Below are positions 1-7,782 of a DNA stretch of 64,000 nucleotides, in pieces; position 1 is the first letter of the stretch, and the number at the start of each line of letters is the position of its first letter. This DNA is from Geodermatophilus africanus (GTDB lineage Bacteria; Actinomycetota; Actinomycetes; Mycobacteriales; Geodermatophilaceae): the NCBI RefSeq assembly GCF_900107105.1, contig NZ_FNOT01000005.1, positions 228,320-292,319 of the forward strand. The letters are read 5' to 3'. Made by a program: the position numbers and the translations under genes. The notes under the pieces were generated by a model. That model ran no database searches and was not told where the DNA came from. It worked only from the letters and a program-made list of their open reading frames with translations.

Positions 1-584
1 GGGTGGACGGCGCCGGCACGCTGACCGCCGCCGAGGTCGTCGACGTCGCCGGCATCGACGAGGGGACGCCGCTGCTGCGGGTCGACGTCGACGCCGCCGA
101 GGCCCGGGTCGCCCGGCTGCCGCAGGTGGCCGACGTCGAGGTGACCCGCGGCTGGCCGCGCAGCGTCGTCGTCACCGTGGTGGAGCGGGTACCGGTCGCG
201 GTGGTGGAGGAGTCCGGGGCCCGCTCCCTGGTCGATGCCGACGGCGTCCTCTTCGACACGGTCACCGGGTACCCGCCGGTCGGCGTGGTGCCGCTCGAGG
301 TGGCCGACCCCGGTCCCGAGGACCCCGCCACCCGCGCCGCGCTGGCCGCCCTGGTCGCGCTGCCGGAGGACGTCCGCGTCGACCTGGCCGACGCCCGGGC
401 GACCAGCGCCGAGGACGTCACGCTCACCCTCGAGGACGGCACCACCGTGCTGTGGGGGAGCGCCGAGCGGGCCGGCGACAAGGCCGACGCGCTGGTCGCA
501 CTGCTCGTGCAGCTGGAGAGCGGGGCACTCGAACCGGCCGGGACCATCGACGTCAGCACGCCGGCGGCGGTCGTCCTGCGGTGA
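1..584 (+). CDS. ftsQ: Cell division protein FtsQ (3' part)
   Basis: The reading frame is open from the first base, so the true start lies upstream of the window; the GTG at base 3 is probably an internal valine. The visible 193 residues begin inside the POTRA domain (pattern LTAAEVVDVAGIDEGTPLLRVD, then LPQVADVEVTRGWPRSVVVTVVE), followed by the beta-domain that contacts FtsB/FtsL. FtsQ is a bitopic membrane protein of the divisome; its short cytoplasmic N-terminus and single membrane helix are not in view. ftsZ follows about 1.1 kb later, the usual dcw-cluster order in actinobacteria, but here a degraded AhpD-like gene lies between them. Palindromic hairpins start 3 bp after the TGA and probably end this transcript. 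Identity rests on the POTRA pattern plus ftsZ context. Confidence 0.9.
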   Translation, partial: VDGAGTLTAAEVVDVAGIDEGTPLLRVDVDAAEARVARLPQVADVEVTRGWPRSVVVTVVERVPVAVVEESGARSLVDADGVLFDTVTGYPPVGVVPLEVADPGPEDPATRAALAALVALPEDVRVDLADARATSAEDVTLTLEDGTTVLWGSAERAGDKADALVALLVQLESGALEPAGTIDVSTPAAVVLR

Positions 585-586
585 TC

Positions 587-700
587 GGAGGACCCCGTCC
601 TCCCCACCCCTCGCCAGGAGGAGGACCCCGTCCTCCTCAGCACTCGCAGGCTCGCGGCGAGCCCCTCGACGGGGCCGGCGGGGCCGCCGTGGCGGTGGCC
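587..700 (+). repeat. Palindromic 3'-end repeat, copy 1 (terminator-like)
   Basis: Two perfect hairpins lie directly behind the ftsQ stop: GGAGGAC-CCC-GTCCTCC (587-603) and GAGGAGGAC-CCC-GTCCTCCTC (618-638). They are followed by the inner stem GGCTCG-CGG-CGAGCC and a closing GACGGGGCC arm that can also pair with the second hairpin. There is no T-tract. The same modules recur behind at least seven other genes in the window. Terminator function is inferred. Confidence 0.75.
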
Positions 701-730
701 GAGCCGCATCCGGCGGGTGCAGGTGGGCCG

Positions 731-1314
731 GTGAGCACCGGGCCGGCCAGCCGCTTCCCCGTCCCCCGCGCGACGAGCTGCCCGAGCAGCTGCGCGAGCG
801 CTAGGCGGCCGTCGAGGAGCGCGCGGGCTTCCTGCCCGACGTCTTCGCCGCGCTGGCCTGGCGGCCGGCCGAGGCGGCGGCGTTCTTCGCGCTGCACGAC
901 GCGCTCATGGACCAGGACACCCCGGGACTGTCCACCGCCGACCGGGAGCTGGTCGTCGTCGCCACCAGCGCGGCCAACGACTGCCTGCACTGCGTGGTCG
1001 CCCACGGGGCCATCGCGCGGATCCGCGCCCGCGACCCGTACCTCGCCGACCAGGTCGCGGTCGACTGGCGCAAGGCGCCGGTGTCCGCGCGGCTGCACGC
1101 CGTGCTCGAGATCGCCGTCCGGCTGGCGGCGCAGCCGGCGACGGTCACCGCCGCCGACCTCGACCGGCTGCGTGGCCACGGCCTGACCGAGGACGACGTG
1201 TGGGACGTCGGGGCGATCGCGTCGTTGTTCGCGCTGTCCAACCGGCTGCCGCACTGGGCGGCGATCCCGCCGAACGAGGAGTTCTTCCTGATGGGACGGG
1301 TGCCCCGGCAGTAG
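731..1314 (+). pseudogene. AhpD-like carboxymuconolactone decarboxylase family gene, 5' end broken
   Basis: The intact part (ATG at 907 to TAG at 1312-1314, 135 residues) carries the AhpD/CMD alkylhydroperoxidase signature: a CxxC pair (C26, C29 in NDCLHCVVAH) with a nearby His33, and the C-terminal run NEEFFLMGR typical of the peroxidase-related subfamily. Family members are usually about 180-190 residues. The missing N-terminus can be read upstream but is broken twice: an in-frame TAG at 802-804 (LRER-stop-AAVEERAGFLPD), and a frame change of about 2 bp in a CGCGCG run near 770 that separates the plausible start GTG at 731 (STGPASRFPVP) from the rest. A shortened protein from 907 would keep the redox pair but lose the first helices. 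Both lesions could be sequencing errors, but two independent ones are unlikely. Peroxidase activity is inferred from the family only. Confidence 0.7.
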
Positions 1315-1672
1315 CGGGGACTGCGCTGGGTCGCCGTCCGGTGCCAGGGCGTGTCCGGGGAGAGACGCCGCCGACACGCGCGACGCGCCGACACGCCCGA
1401 CGCCGCAGATCACTTCACCGGTTCCCGGTGCCGGGCATGTTCCGGCCCTCGACCCCCACCTGAGGTCGCGGCCAGGCGGGTCGTCACGCATGGTGGTGCA
1501 GATGTGGCCAGTGCGTTGTCCGGGATGCGTGTGCACACGCCATCCCGACACGCCGGTCCCAGGAGGGTGCTTGTAGCGCCGGTGAACGCCCACCTAACTT
1601 CGTGCGCGTCGACCTAGTTGACATAACTATAAGGCTTTACTTGAGGATGAGGGTCGAGGTCGGGAGCCCCAC
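1315..1672 (+). promoter_or_regulatory. ftsZ upstream region
   Basis: This is 358 bp without a credible gene. A 17-bp tandem repeat (CGCCGACACGCGCGACG, second copy one mismatch) lies at 1369-1402. At 1618-1650 a strikingly AT-richer block starts with a perfect TTGACA -35-like hexamer (1618-1623) and runs into ATAACTATAAGGCTTTAC. It resembles the conserved block found before ftsZ in other actinobacteria and probably holds a major ftsZ promoter. No clean TANNNT sits at the ideal 17-bp spacing, so the -10 is unassigned. A GGGAG Shine-Dalgarno lies about 9 bp before the ATG. Confidence 0.5.
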
Positions 1673-2959
1673 ATGACACCTCCGCACAACTACCTCGCGG
1701 TCATCAAGGTCGTCGGCATCGGCGGCGGCGGGGTGAACGCGGTTAACCGGATGATCGAGGTCGGCCTCAAGGGGGTCGAGTTCATCGCCATCAACACCGA
1801 CGCGCAGGCGCTGCTGATGAGCGACGCGGACGTCAAGCTCGACGTCGGCCGTGAGCTCACCCGCGGGCTCGGCGCGGGCGCGCAGCCCGACGTCGGCCGG
1901 CAGGCCGCCGAGGACCACCGCGAGGAGATCGAGGAGGTGCTCAAGGGCGCCGACATGGTCTTCGTGACCGCCGGCGAGGGCGGTGGCACCGGCACCGGCG
2001 GCGCGCCGGTCGTCGCCTCGATCGCGCGCAAGCTCGGCGCGCTCACCATCGGCGTGGTCACCCGCCCGTTCTCCTTCGAGGGCAAGCGGCGGGCCGTGCA
2101 GGCCGAGTCGGGCATCGAGGAGCTGCGCAACGAGTGCGACACGCTCATCGTCATCCCCAACGATCGGCTGCTGCAGCTCGGCGACCGGAACGTCAGCGTC
2201 ATGGACGCCTTCCGGACCGCCGACCAGGTGCTGCTCTCCGGTGTCCAGGGCATCACCGACCTGATCACCACGCCGGGTCTGATCAACCTGGACTTCGCCG
2301 ACGTCAAGTCGGTCATGTCCGGCGCCGGGTCGGCCCTCATGGGCATCGGCAGCGCGCGCGGTGACAACCGCGCGCTGCTGGCCGCCGAGCAGGCGATCGC
2401 CAGCCCGCTGCTGGAGGCCTCGATGGAGGGCGCCCACGGCGTGCTGCTGTCGATCTCCGGTGGTTCGGACCTCGGCCTGTTCGAGATCAACGAGGCCGCC
2501 TCGCTGGTCTCCGACGCGGCGCACGCCGACGCCAACATCATCTTCGGCGCGGTCATCGACGACGCCCTCGGCGACGAGGTGCGGGTCACCGTCATCGCCG
2601 CCGGCTTCGACGGTGGCAAGCCGCAGGGTCGCAAGGAGGCCGGGATGGCGTCGGTGTCGGCCGCCGCGCCGGTGGCCCCGCCGACCGCCCCGCGGATGCC
2701 GGTCGTGCAGCCGCAGCCGGTCGCGGGCCTCCCGACGGGGGAGCGGCTGGTCGGCTCGGCCCAGCCGCCGCAGGCGCAGCCCCACCCGCCGTCGACCTCG
2801 CAGCTGCCCGGCCGCCCGGCTGCCGGCGGCGGCATCACCGTGCCGCCGCTGCCGCCCGTGCCGGGTGCCAACGCCAACGGCAACGCCGCGGGCCGTCGGC
2901 CGCTGTCCAACGAGGACTTCGAGGAGGAGCTCGACATCCCGGAGTTCCTCCGTCAGTGA
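1673..2959 (+). CDS. ftsZ: Cell division protein FtsZ
   Basis: Tubulin-like GTPase that polymerises into the Z-ring at midcell. The 428-residue product is nearly colinear with Streptomyces and Mycobacterium FtsZ. The glycine loop GGGG near residue 16, the GTP-binding signature GGGTGTG at about 103-109, and the T7-loop segment [11 protein letters not shown] are all present. After about residue 320 comes a Pro/Ala/Gln-rich linker, and the protein ends in the conserved tail DIPEFLRQ that binds SepF and other partners. Start ATG at 1673 is supported by GGGAG upstream and by homologous N-termini ([10 protein letters not shown]). sepF and divIVA follow on the same strand, so the division genes form a functional cluster. 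Two tandem palindromic repeats follow the stop directly. Confidence 0.98.
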   Translation: MTPPHNYLAVIKVVGIGGGGVNAVNRMIEVGLKGVEFIAINTDAQALLMSDADVKLDVGRELTRGLGAGAQPDVGRQAAEDHREEIEEVLKGADMVFVTAGEGGGTGTGGAPVVASIARKLGALTIGVVTRPFSFEGKRRAVQAESGIEELRNECDTLIVIPNDRLLQLGDRNVSVMDAFRTADQVLLSGVQGITDLITTPGLINLDFADVKSVMSGAGSALMGIGSARGDNRALLAAEQAIASPLLEASMEGAHGVLLSISGGSDLGLFEINEAASLVSDAAHADANIIFGAVIDDALGDEVRVTVIAAGFDGGKPQGRKEAGMASVSAAAPVAPPTAPRMPVVQPQPVAGLPTGERLVGSAQPPQAQPHPPSTSQLPGRPAAGGGITVPPLPPVPGANANGNAAGRRPLSNEDFEEELDIPEFLRQ

Positions 2960-2966
2960 AAGGACC

Positions 2967-3164
2967 ACCCTTCCCCCCACGCCTCGCAGGCTCGGCGCGG
3001 GCCCCTGAACGGTGGCCGTTTCAGGCGCTCAGCACGCTCGTGGCGGGCCCCTGCACGGGGGCCGCACCCTTCCCCCCACGCCTCGCAGGCTCGGCGCGGG
3101 CCCCTGAACGGTGGCCGCTCCAGGCGCTCACCACGCTCGTGGCGGGCCCCTGCACGGGGGCCGC
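2967..3164 (+). repeat. Palindromic 3'-end repeat, copies 2a and 2b (99-bp tandem duplication)
   Basis: The unit 2967-3065 is repeated as 3066-3164 with only three mismatches. Each unit starts ACCCTTCCCCCCACGCC, carries the GGCTCG-GCG-CGGGCC inner stem and ends in a second hairpin (GGCCCC-TGCAC-GGGGCC type). It follows the ftsZ stop by 7 bp and runs almost to pgeF. Near-identity of the copies indicates a recent duplication. Confidence 0.85.
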
Positions 3165-3194
3165 GCGCGTGACCCCCTGCGCTCGGCGCGCGCC

Positions 3195-3926
3195 GTGAGC
3201 TCCGTTCCGGCCGCCTCGCCGGCGGTGCGACCCCGACGGGTCGTCACCGACCGGCGGGGCGGCCGGTCCGCGTCTCCGTACGACTCCTTCAACCTCGGCG
3301 GGCACGTCGGCGACGACCCGGCCGCCGTCGCGGCCAACCGCGGGCGACTCGCTCGCGAGCTCGGCGTCCCCCTCGACCGGCTGGTGTGGATGGACCAGGT
3401 CCACGGCACGCGGGTCGCCGTCGTCGACGGTCCGGTCGAGGGCCCGCTGGAGGGCACCGACGCCGTCGTCACCCGCACCCCGGGGCTGGTGCTGTGCGTG
3501 CTGGTCGCCGACTGCGTCCCGGTGCTGCTCGCCGATCCCGTCGAAGGCGTCGTGGCCGGGGTGCACGCCGGGCGGGCGGGCGTGCGCGCCGGCGTCGTCC
3601 CCGCCACGCTGGCCGTCATGGCGGGTCTGGGCAGCCGCCCCGCCGACGTGACCGCGCTGCTCGGCCCGGCCGTCTGCGGCGCCTGCTACGAGGTGCCGCG
3701 GGCGATGCAGGTCGAGGTGGCCCGCGTCGCGCCCGCCGCGGCGGTGCGCACCCGCCGCGGGACGCCGGGGCTGGACCTGCGGGCCGGGTTGGCCGAGCTG
3801 CTGCGCGGCGCGGGCGTCGGGCAGGTCGTGCACGACCCGCGGTGCACCGTCGAGGACCGCTTCCTCTTCTCCCACCGCCGCGACGGCGTCACCGGGCGCC
3901 AGGCCGGGGTCGTCTGGCTCGGTTGA
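3195..3926 (+). CDS. pgeF: Peptidoglycan editing factor / purine nucleoside phosphorylase PgeF (YfiH, DUF152 family)
   Basis: The 243-residue product is a multicopper-oxidase-unrelated Cu-oxidase_4 family protein. Known members act as purine nucleoside phosphorylase/adenosine deaminase-like enzymes and correct misincorporated residues in peptidoglycan precursors. The family's metal-site residues are visible: His70 in MDQVHGTRV, Cys107 in VADCVPVLL and His124 in GVHAGRAG, followed by LGPAVCGACYEVP and the C-terminal SHRRDGVTGRQAG. Start GTG at 3195 fits the family N-terminus; an ATG-like start at 3111 would lie inside the upstream repeat. No good Shine-Dalgarno is seen. The position between ftsZ and yggS is the standard actinobacterial order. 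Which activity dominates here cannot be told from sequence. Confidence 0.9.
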   Translation: MSSVPAASPAVRPRRVVTDRRGGRSASPYDSFNLGGHVGDDPAAVAANRGRLARELGVPLDRLVWMDQVHGTRVAVVDGPVEGPLEGTDAVVTRTPGLVLCVLVADCVPVLLADPVEGVVAGVHAGRAGVRAGVVPATLAVMAGLGSRPADVTALLGPAVCGACYEVPRAMQVEVARVAPAAAVRTRRGTPGLDLRAGLAELLRGAGVGQVVHDPRCTVEDRFLFSHRRDGVTGRQAGVVWLG

Positions 3927-3991
3927 CGGACCTCCGCGGACGCGAGCGACCGGGGGCCGTGGGTGGGCACGGAGCGGGGGAGGATCCGGCC

Positions 3992-4732
3992 ATGACCTCT
4001 CCGGCCGAGCGCCTGCAGGCCGTCCGCGACCGCATCGCCGCCGCGGCACGCGCGGCGGGCCGGGACCCCGCCGAGGTGGGGCTGGTGGCGGTGAGCAAGA
4101 CCTGGCCCGCGGCCGCCGTCCGGGAGCTCGCCGCGCTCGGCCACGCCGACTTCGGGGAGAACCGCGCCCAGGAGCTGACCAGCAAGGCCGCCGAGCTGGC
4201 CGACCTGGCGTTGCGCTGGCACATGGTGGGGCAGCTGCAGCGGAACAAGGCCGCCGCGGTCGCCCGGCTCGGCGTCGTCGTCCACTCCGTCGACCGCCTC
4301 CCGCTGGCCCGGACCCTGGCCCGGGCCGGCGCCGAGACCGGGCGGCCGGTCGAGGTGTTCCTGCAGGTCGACCTCGGCGGCCCCGAGGGGGAGCTGGCCG
4401 CCCGCGGCGGGGCCGACCCGGCCGAGGTGCCGGCGCTGGCCGACGCCGTCGCCGCCGAGGAGGGACTGGTGCTGCGCGGCCTCATGGCGGTCGCCCCGCG
4501 CGGGGTCGCGCCGGGCCCCGCCTTCGCGCGGCTGGCCGCCCTCGCCGAGCGGGTCCGCGCCGACCACCCCGGGGCGCGCGACCTCTCCGCGGGCATGACC
4601 GCCGACCTCGAGGAGGCGGTCGCCGCGGGCAGCACGCTCCTGCGTGTCGGAACCGCGCTGTTCGGGACGCGGCCCCTACCCTCCCCGGGAGACGAGTCAC
4701 ACCAGTCACACGGGTCGCAGCAGCCCGGGTGA
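3992..4732 (+). CDS. yggS: YggS-family pyridoxal phosphate homeostasis protein
   Basis: The 246-residue protein is a single-domain, alanine-racemase-like TIM barrel that binds PLP and buffers its pool. The PLP lysine is Lys36 in LVAVSKTWP. Conserved segments [26 protein letters not shown] and LRGLMAVAP follow, and [29 protein letters not shown] closes the barrel in the family pattern (shown here in part). ATG at 3992 has GGGGGAGG 7-10 bp upstream. The C-terminal 20 residues are Ser/Gln/His-rich and not part of the fold. The gene lies between pgeF and sepF as in other actinobacteria. No reaction is known for the family; the role is inferred from homologues. Confidence 0.93.
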   Translation: MTSPAERLQAVRDRIAAAARAAGRDPAEVGLVAVSKTWPAAAVRELAALGHADFGENRAQELTSKAAELADLALRWHMVGQLQRNKAAAVARLGVVVHSVDRLPLARTLARAGAETGRPVEVFLQVDLGGPEGELAARGGADPAEVPALADAVAAEEGLVLRGLMAVAPRGVAPGPAFARLAALAERVRADHPGARDLSAGMTADLEEAVAAGSTLLRVGTALFGTRPLPSPGDESHQSHGSQQPG

Positions 4733-4763
4733 CCACGCGCGCGGACGAAGAGGGGCAGGGCTG

Positions 4764-5558
4764 ATGGCCGGAGCCATGCGCAAGATGGGCATCTACCTCG
4801 GGCTCGTGGAGGACGACGACGCCCGGGCCTACGGCCGGTACGACACCCGCGAGGCGGAGGCCGACCACTACGACCGCCTCGAGGAGCGTCGGTACTCCCG
4901 GTACGCCGCCGAGGACGGCTACGCCGCCGACGCCCGGTACGACGACCGCTACGACGTGGCCGACCGCTACGAGCCGGACTACCGCGACGACGGCTACCGG
5001 GGCGACGACCGCTTCGCCGACCTCGACGCCGACCTGCCCCCGGCGCCGGACCCCGAGCCGCTCGCCCTGCCGCGTCGTCCCGCGGCCAACCGCAACCTCG
5101 GCCTGGCGCCCACCCCGAACGGCGCCAGCGCCGCCCGGCTCGGCGGACTGTCCGGCGCCGCGTCGGTGCCCGGCCCCGCGACCGCCGTGTCCGGCCCGGT
5201 GGGTGCCGCGGGCCTCGCCGTCCGCGAGCCGGTCGCCGCCACCCCCGAGCGGGCCCCCGCGCCCGCCCCGGCGCCGCAGCCCTACCGGATCACCACGCTG
5301 CACCCGCGGACGTACAACGAGGCCCGCCAGATCGGCGAGAGCTTCCGCGACGGCAAGCCGGTGATCATGAACCTGACCGAGATGGACGACGCCGACGCGA
5401 AGCGGCTCGTGGACTTCGCTGCGGGTCTGTCGTTCGGGCTGCGCGGTAGCATCGAGCGCGTCACGAACAAGGTGTTCCTCCTCAGCCCGCGGGACGTCGA
5501 CGTGACGGCCGAGGACAAGGCGCGGATCCGCGAGGGTGGTTTCGCCGCCGAGTCCTAG
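4764..5558 (+). CDS. sepF: Cell division protein SepF
   Basis: SepF anchors FtsZ filaments to the membrane in bacteria lacking FtsA/ZipA. The N-terminus [14 protein letters not shown] is the amphipathic membrane-binding helix. Residues about 20-85 form an unusual, highly charged Tyr/Asp/Arg-rich stretch (repeated RYxxxDxY-type motifs), then a Pro/Ala linker. The DUF552 dimer domain begins at about residue 174 ([19 protein letters not shown]) and includes the glycine of [19 protein letters not shown] needed for polymerisation. Total 264 residues, long for the family because of the linker. ATG at 4764 follows AGGGGCAGGG; an alternative ATG at 4776 would also keep the helix. ftsZ upstream encodes the matching C-terminal tail. 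Confidence 0.96.
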   Translation: MAGAMRKMGIYLGLVEDDDARAYGRYDTREAEADHYDRLEERRYSRYAAEDGYAADARYDDRYDVADRYEPDYRDDGYRGDDRFADLDADLPPAPDPEPLALPRRPAANRNLGLAPTPNGASAARLGGLSGAASVPGPATAVSGPVGAAGLAVREPVAATPERAPAPAPAPQPYRITTLHPRTYNEARQIGESFRDGKPVIMNLTEMDDADAKRLVDFAAGLSFGLRGSIERVTNKVFLLSPRDVDVTAEDKARIREGGFAAES

Positions 5559-5612
5559 GTCTGGCAGCAGGACCGGACCGGCACCCCGGGTGCCTTTGAA
5601 CGAGCGAGGACC

Positions 5613-5912
5613 GTGGCACTCTTCTGGAACATCCTCTCGTCGGTCCTGCTCGTCTTCCTCGTGCTGCTGTTCGCACGGTTCGTCGTCGACTGGGTGATGG
5701 TGCTGGCCCGCAGCTGGCGTCCGTCCGGGCTGGTGGCGGCGGGTCTCGAGGTCGTCTACGCCACGACCGACCCACCGCTCAAGGCGATCCGGAAGGTGAT
5801 CCCGCCGCTGAACCTGGGGTCGATCCGCCTGGACCTCGCGTTTATGGTGCTCCTGATCGCCGTGTACATCCTGCGTGGCATCGTGGACAACCTCGCGCTC
5901 GCCGCCGCGTGA
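5613..5912 (+). CDS. YggT family membrane protein
   Basis: This 99-residue integral membrane protein has two hydrophobic helices (about 5-25 and 68-90) around the family motif [19 protein letters not shown]. YggT proteins sit between sepF and divIVA in most actinobacteria and many Firmicutes, and have been linked to osmotic tolerance and divisome placement; no biochemical activity is established. Start GTG at 5613 follows GAGCGAGGA. The 54-bp gap after sepF and the close link to divIVA suggest one transcript. Confidence 0.9.
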   Translation: MALFWNILSSVLLVFLVLLFARFVVDWVMVLARSWRPSGLVAAGLEVVYATTDPPLKAIRKVIPPLNLGSIRLDLAFMVLLIAVYILRGIVDNLALAAA

Positions 5913-6015
5913 CCGTCGCTCCCGGCCGGGGCCGCGGCCGCGGCGGCCGATCCGAGTCGTCCGCCGCTCGTCCGACGTCGTCCCTGTTCCCGTTGTCCGA
6001 CCCGAGGTGAAGTCG

Positions 6016-6744
6016 ATGCCACTCACGCCTGCCGACGTGCACAACGTCGTCTTCAAGAAGCCCCCGATCGGCAAGCGCGGCTACGACGAGGACGAGGTGG
6101 ACGCCTTCCTCGACGTGGTGGAGGCGGAGCTGGCCCGGCTGATCGAGGAGAACAACGAGCTGCGTTCCGGATCGGCGACCGGCCGCACCCCCCGCGCGGC
6201 CGACGTGCCCGAGCCGACCCCGGCGCCCGTCGTCGCCGCCCCGCCGCCCCCGCCGGCGCCCGTGCGCGAGGACGACAGCGCCCGCGCGTCGCGGATGCTG
6301 GCCCTGGCCACCGAGACCGCCGACAAGTACGTCAACGAGGCCAAGGCCCAGGCCGACCAGATGGTCGTCGCGGCCAAGACCAACAGCGAGCGGACGGTCA
6401 GCGAGGCGCGGGCCAAGAGCGAGCAGATGGTCAGCGAGGCCAAGATGCGCGCCGACTCGATGATCGGCGACGCCCGTACCCGCGCCGACACGATGGAGCG
6501 CGAGGCCCGCGCCAAGGCCGCCGCCCTCGACCAGGACGCCGAGCGCCGCCACAACGAGGTCATGGGCTCGCTCGAGGAGAAGCGCAGCAGCCTGGAGCGC
6601 AAGATCGAGGAGCTGCGCACCTTCGAGCGGGAGTACCGCACCCGGCTGCGCTCCTACCTCGAGTCGCACCTGCGCGACCTGGACAGCCGCGGCTCGGCCG
6701 AGCCGGCGTCCAACAGCCGGCAGAACCAGCACGCCAGCGCCTGA
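6016..6744 (+). CDS. wag31: DivIVA/Wag31 polar growth protein
   Basis: DivIVA marks negatively curved membrane and directs polar cell-wall growth in actinobacteria. The N-terminal domain ([32 protein letters not shown], residues 2 to about 33, shown in part) holds the conserved membrane-binding loop. After a Pro/Ala linker (about 60-90) comes a long coiled coil (about 95-225) rich in Ala/Glu/Arg heptads, with internal repetition around [19 protein letters not shown]. Total 242 residues. ATG at 6016 is favoured over upstream in-frame codons because GAGGTGA lies 6 bp before it and homologues start MPLTPADV. The gene is followed by a palindromic repeat and a strong hairpin. Confidence 0.97.
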   Translation: MPLTPADVHNVVFKKPPIGKRGYDEDEVDAFLDVVEAELARLIEENNELRSGSATGRTPRAADVPEPTPAPVVAAPPPPPAPVREDDSARASRMLALATETADKYVNEAKAQADQMVVAAKTNSERTVSEARAKSEQMVSEAKMRADSMIGDARTRADTMEREARAKAAALDQDAERRHNEVMGSLEEKRSSLERKIEELRTFEREYRTRLRSYLESHLRDLDSRGSAEPASNSRQNQHASA

Positions 6745-6806
6745 AGAAGGACCACCCTCCTCCCCACGCCTCGCAGGCTCAGGCGGGGGGCCCCTGGAGG
6801 GCGGCC
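6745..6806 (+). repeat. Palindromic 3'-end repeat, copy 3
   Basis: It starts at the divIVA stop. Arms CCACCCTCC (6752-6760) and GGAGGGCGG (6796-6804) pair with one mismatch around CCTCGCAGGCTC. It is the stem variant shared with copies 2 and the outer part of the copy behind dnaE. Confidence 0.7.
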
Positions 6807-6826
6807 GTTCCAGCACCTCACGGAGA

Positions 6827-6851
6827 GGCCCCCGGACACCGTCCGGGGGCC
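6827..6851 (+). terminator. Hairpin terminator after divIVA
   Basis: A perfect 11-bp stem GGCCCCCGGAC / GTCCGGGGGCC closes a 3-nt ACC loop. There is no U-run, as is common in actinobacteria. It stands between divIVA and the next promoter at 6894. Confidence 0.8.
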
Positions 6852-6893
6852 CTGTGCCCTTCCCGGGAGCGGTGAGGCGGCCGTGGCCCCGGT

Positions 6894-6899
6894 TACAGT
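6894..6899 (+). promoter_or_regulatory. -10 box of a predicted leaderless promoter
   Basis: TACAGT ends 6 bp before the GTG at 6906, so transcription is expected to begin at or beside the start codon. No Shine-Dalgarno is present. Confidence 0.5.
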
Positions 6900-6905
6900 C
6901 AGCGG

Positions 6906-7724
6906 GTGATCTTGGCTGCAGGGCTGCTGGTCCTCCTGGGCCTCGGCTCGTTCGTCGGCGGGGTCGTCACTGGCACGACGGGCCTCTACTGGGCCTGCGT
7001 GGCGGCGTGCGGGGTGGCCGCCGTGGTGCTGGTCGTGGCCCGGCTGCGGATGAGGCGTGAGGCCGGCGACTCCGACCGCAGGACCTCGGGGGCCGGGGTT
7101 CGGGCGCACCCGGCGGGCAGCCGGGCGCCCGGCGCGGGCCGCACGGCGCCGCCACCGGCAACGGTGCCCGGACCGGAGACCGCGGCGCCCCGGACGCCGG
7201 GACCGCCGCGCGAGCCGGCCGGCGCGACGGCCGTCCGCGGGACCGGGCCCGCAGCGCAGCCGCAGCCGGAACCGGACTCGGAGCCGGCTCCCGTGGCGTC
7301 GCGCCCCGACGAGCCCGCCGCCGCACCCGCCGAGGAGCCGCTCCCCGCCGCCGAGCCGGCGCCCGCCGTGCCGCTGGGGTCGGCTGCGGGCAACGGCCGC
7401 CCCGGGGAGGACACGCCGGGCCGTCGCGGCGCCCACGAGCCCCGCGAGGTCCTGGCCGACCCGGCGACGGGGGAGCCCGGCGAGGAGGACGTCGAGGTCA
7501 CCGACCTGCTGCTCGTCGTCGACCTGGCCGACGAGGTGCTCGTCGTCGACGAGCACCCGCGCTACCACCTGCCCGGTTGCCCGTACCTCGAGGGCCAGGA
7601 GGGCATCGGCCTGCCGATGGTCGAGGCCCGCGCCGACGGCTTCACGCCGTGCGCCACCTGTCGCCCCGTGCGGCACCTCGCCGACACCGAGCGCTCCCGC
7701 CGCCAGGCCGCGCGCGGCAACTGA
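6906..7724 (+). CDS. Membrane-anchored protein with C-terminal H-x3-C / CxxC motif
   Basis: The 272-residue product starts with two hydrophobic helices (about 1-20 and 26-48), then a long low-complexity Pro/Ala/Glu linker (about 60-190). It ends in a compact domain with a probable metal-binding pattern: HLPGC (221-225), an EARADGF segment and PCATC (C249, C252). The spacing H-x3-C-x23-C-x2-C resembles Ada-type or other small zinc domains in which EAxxxGxxPCxxC is common. A position after divIVA is inherited in related actinobacteria, hinting at a cell-envelope role, but no function is known to me. The promoter at 6894 predicts a leaderless mRNA. The N-terminal half has no recognisable domain. 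Confidence 0.75.
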   Translation: MILAAGLLVLLGLGSFVGGVVTGTTGLYWACVAACGVAAVVLVVARLRMRREAGDSDRRTSGAGVRAHPAGSRAPGAGRTAPPPATVPGPETAAPRTPGPPREPAGATAVRGTGPAAQPQPEPDSEPAPVASRPDEPAAAPAEEPLPAAEPAPAVPLGSAAGNGRPGEDTPGRRGAHEPREVLADPATGEPGEEDVEVTDLLLVVDLADEVLVVDEHPRYHLPGCPYLEGQEGIGLPMVEARADGFTPCATCRPVRHLADTERSRRQAARGN

Positions 7725-7782
7725 AGGAGGACCCTCCTGGGCGTCTCGGTCCCGGAGCGGCCCCGTCCCGAGGACCGCCCGC
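7725..7782. terminator. Convergent intergenic hairpin region
   Basis: This is a 58-bp gap between two converging genes. It opens AGGAGG-AC-CCTCCT directly after the plus-strand stop and contains GGTCCCGGAGCGG / CCCGTCCCGAGGACC-like inverted pieces. It looks like a degenerate member of the palindromic repeat family and would serve as a two-way terminator. Confidence 0.45.

Noticed and set aside
3..5. GTG as the ftsQ start
   Set aside because: The sequence after it already lies inside the POTRA domain, so the codon is internal and the gene begins upstream of the window.
3111..3194. Longer N-terminus for pgeF
   Set aside because: The extra 28 codons are repeat sequence; the family N-terminus fits GTG at 3195.
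2956..3198. An 80-codon ORF between ftsZ and pgeF
   Set aside because: It consists of the translated tandem palindromic repeat (the same peptide twice) and has no independent support.
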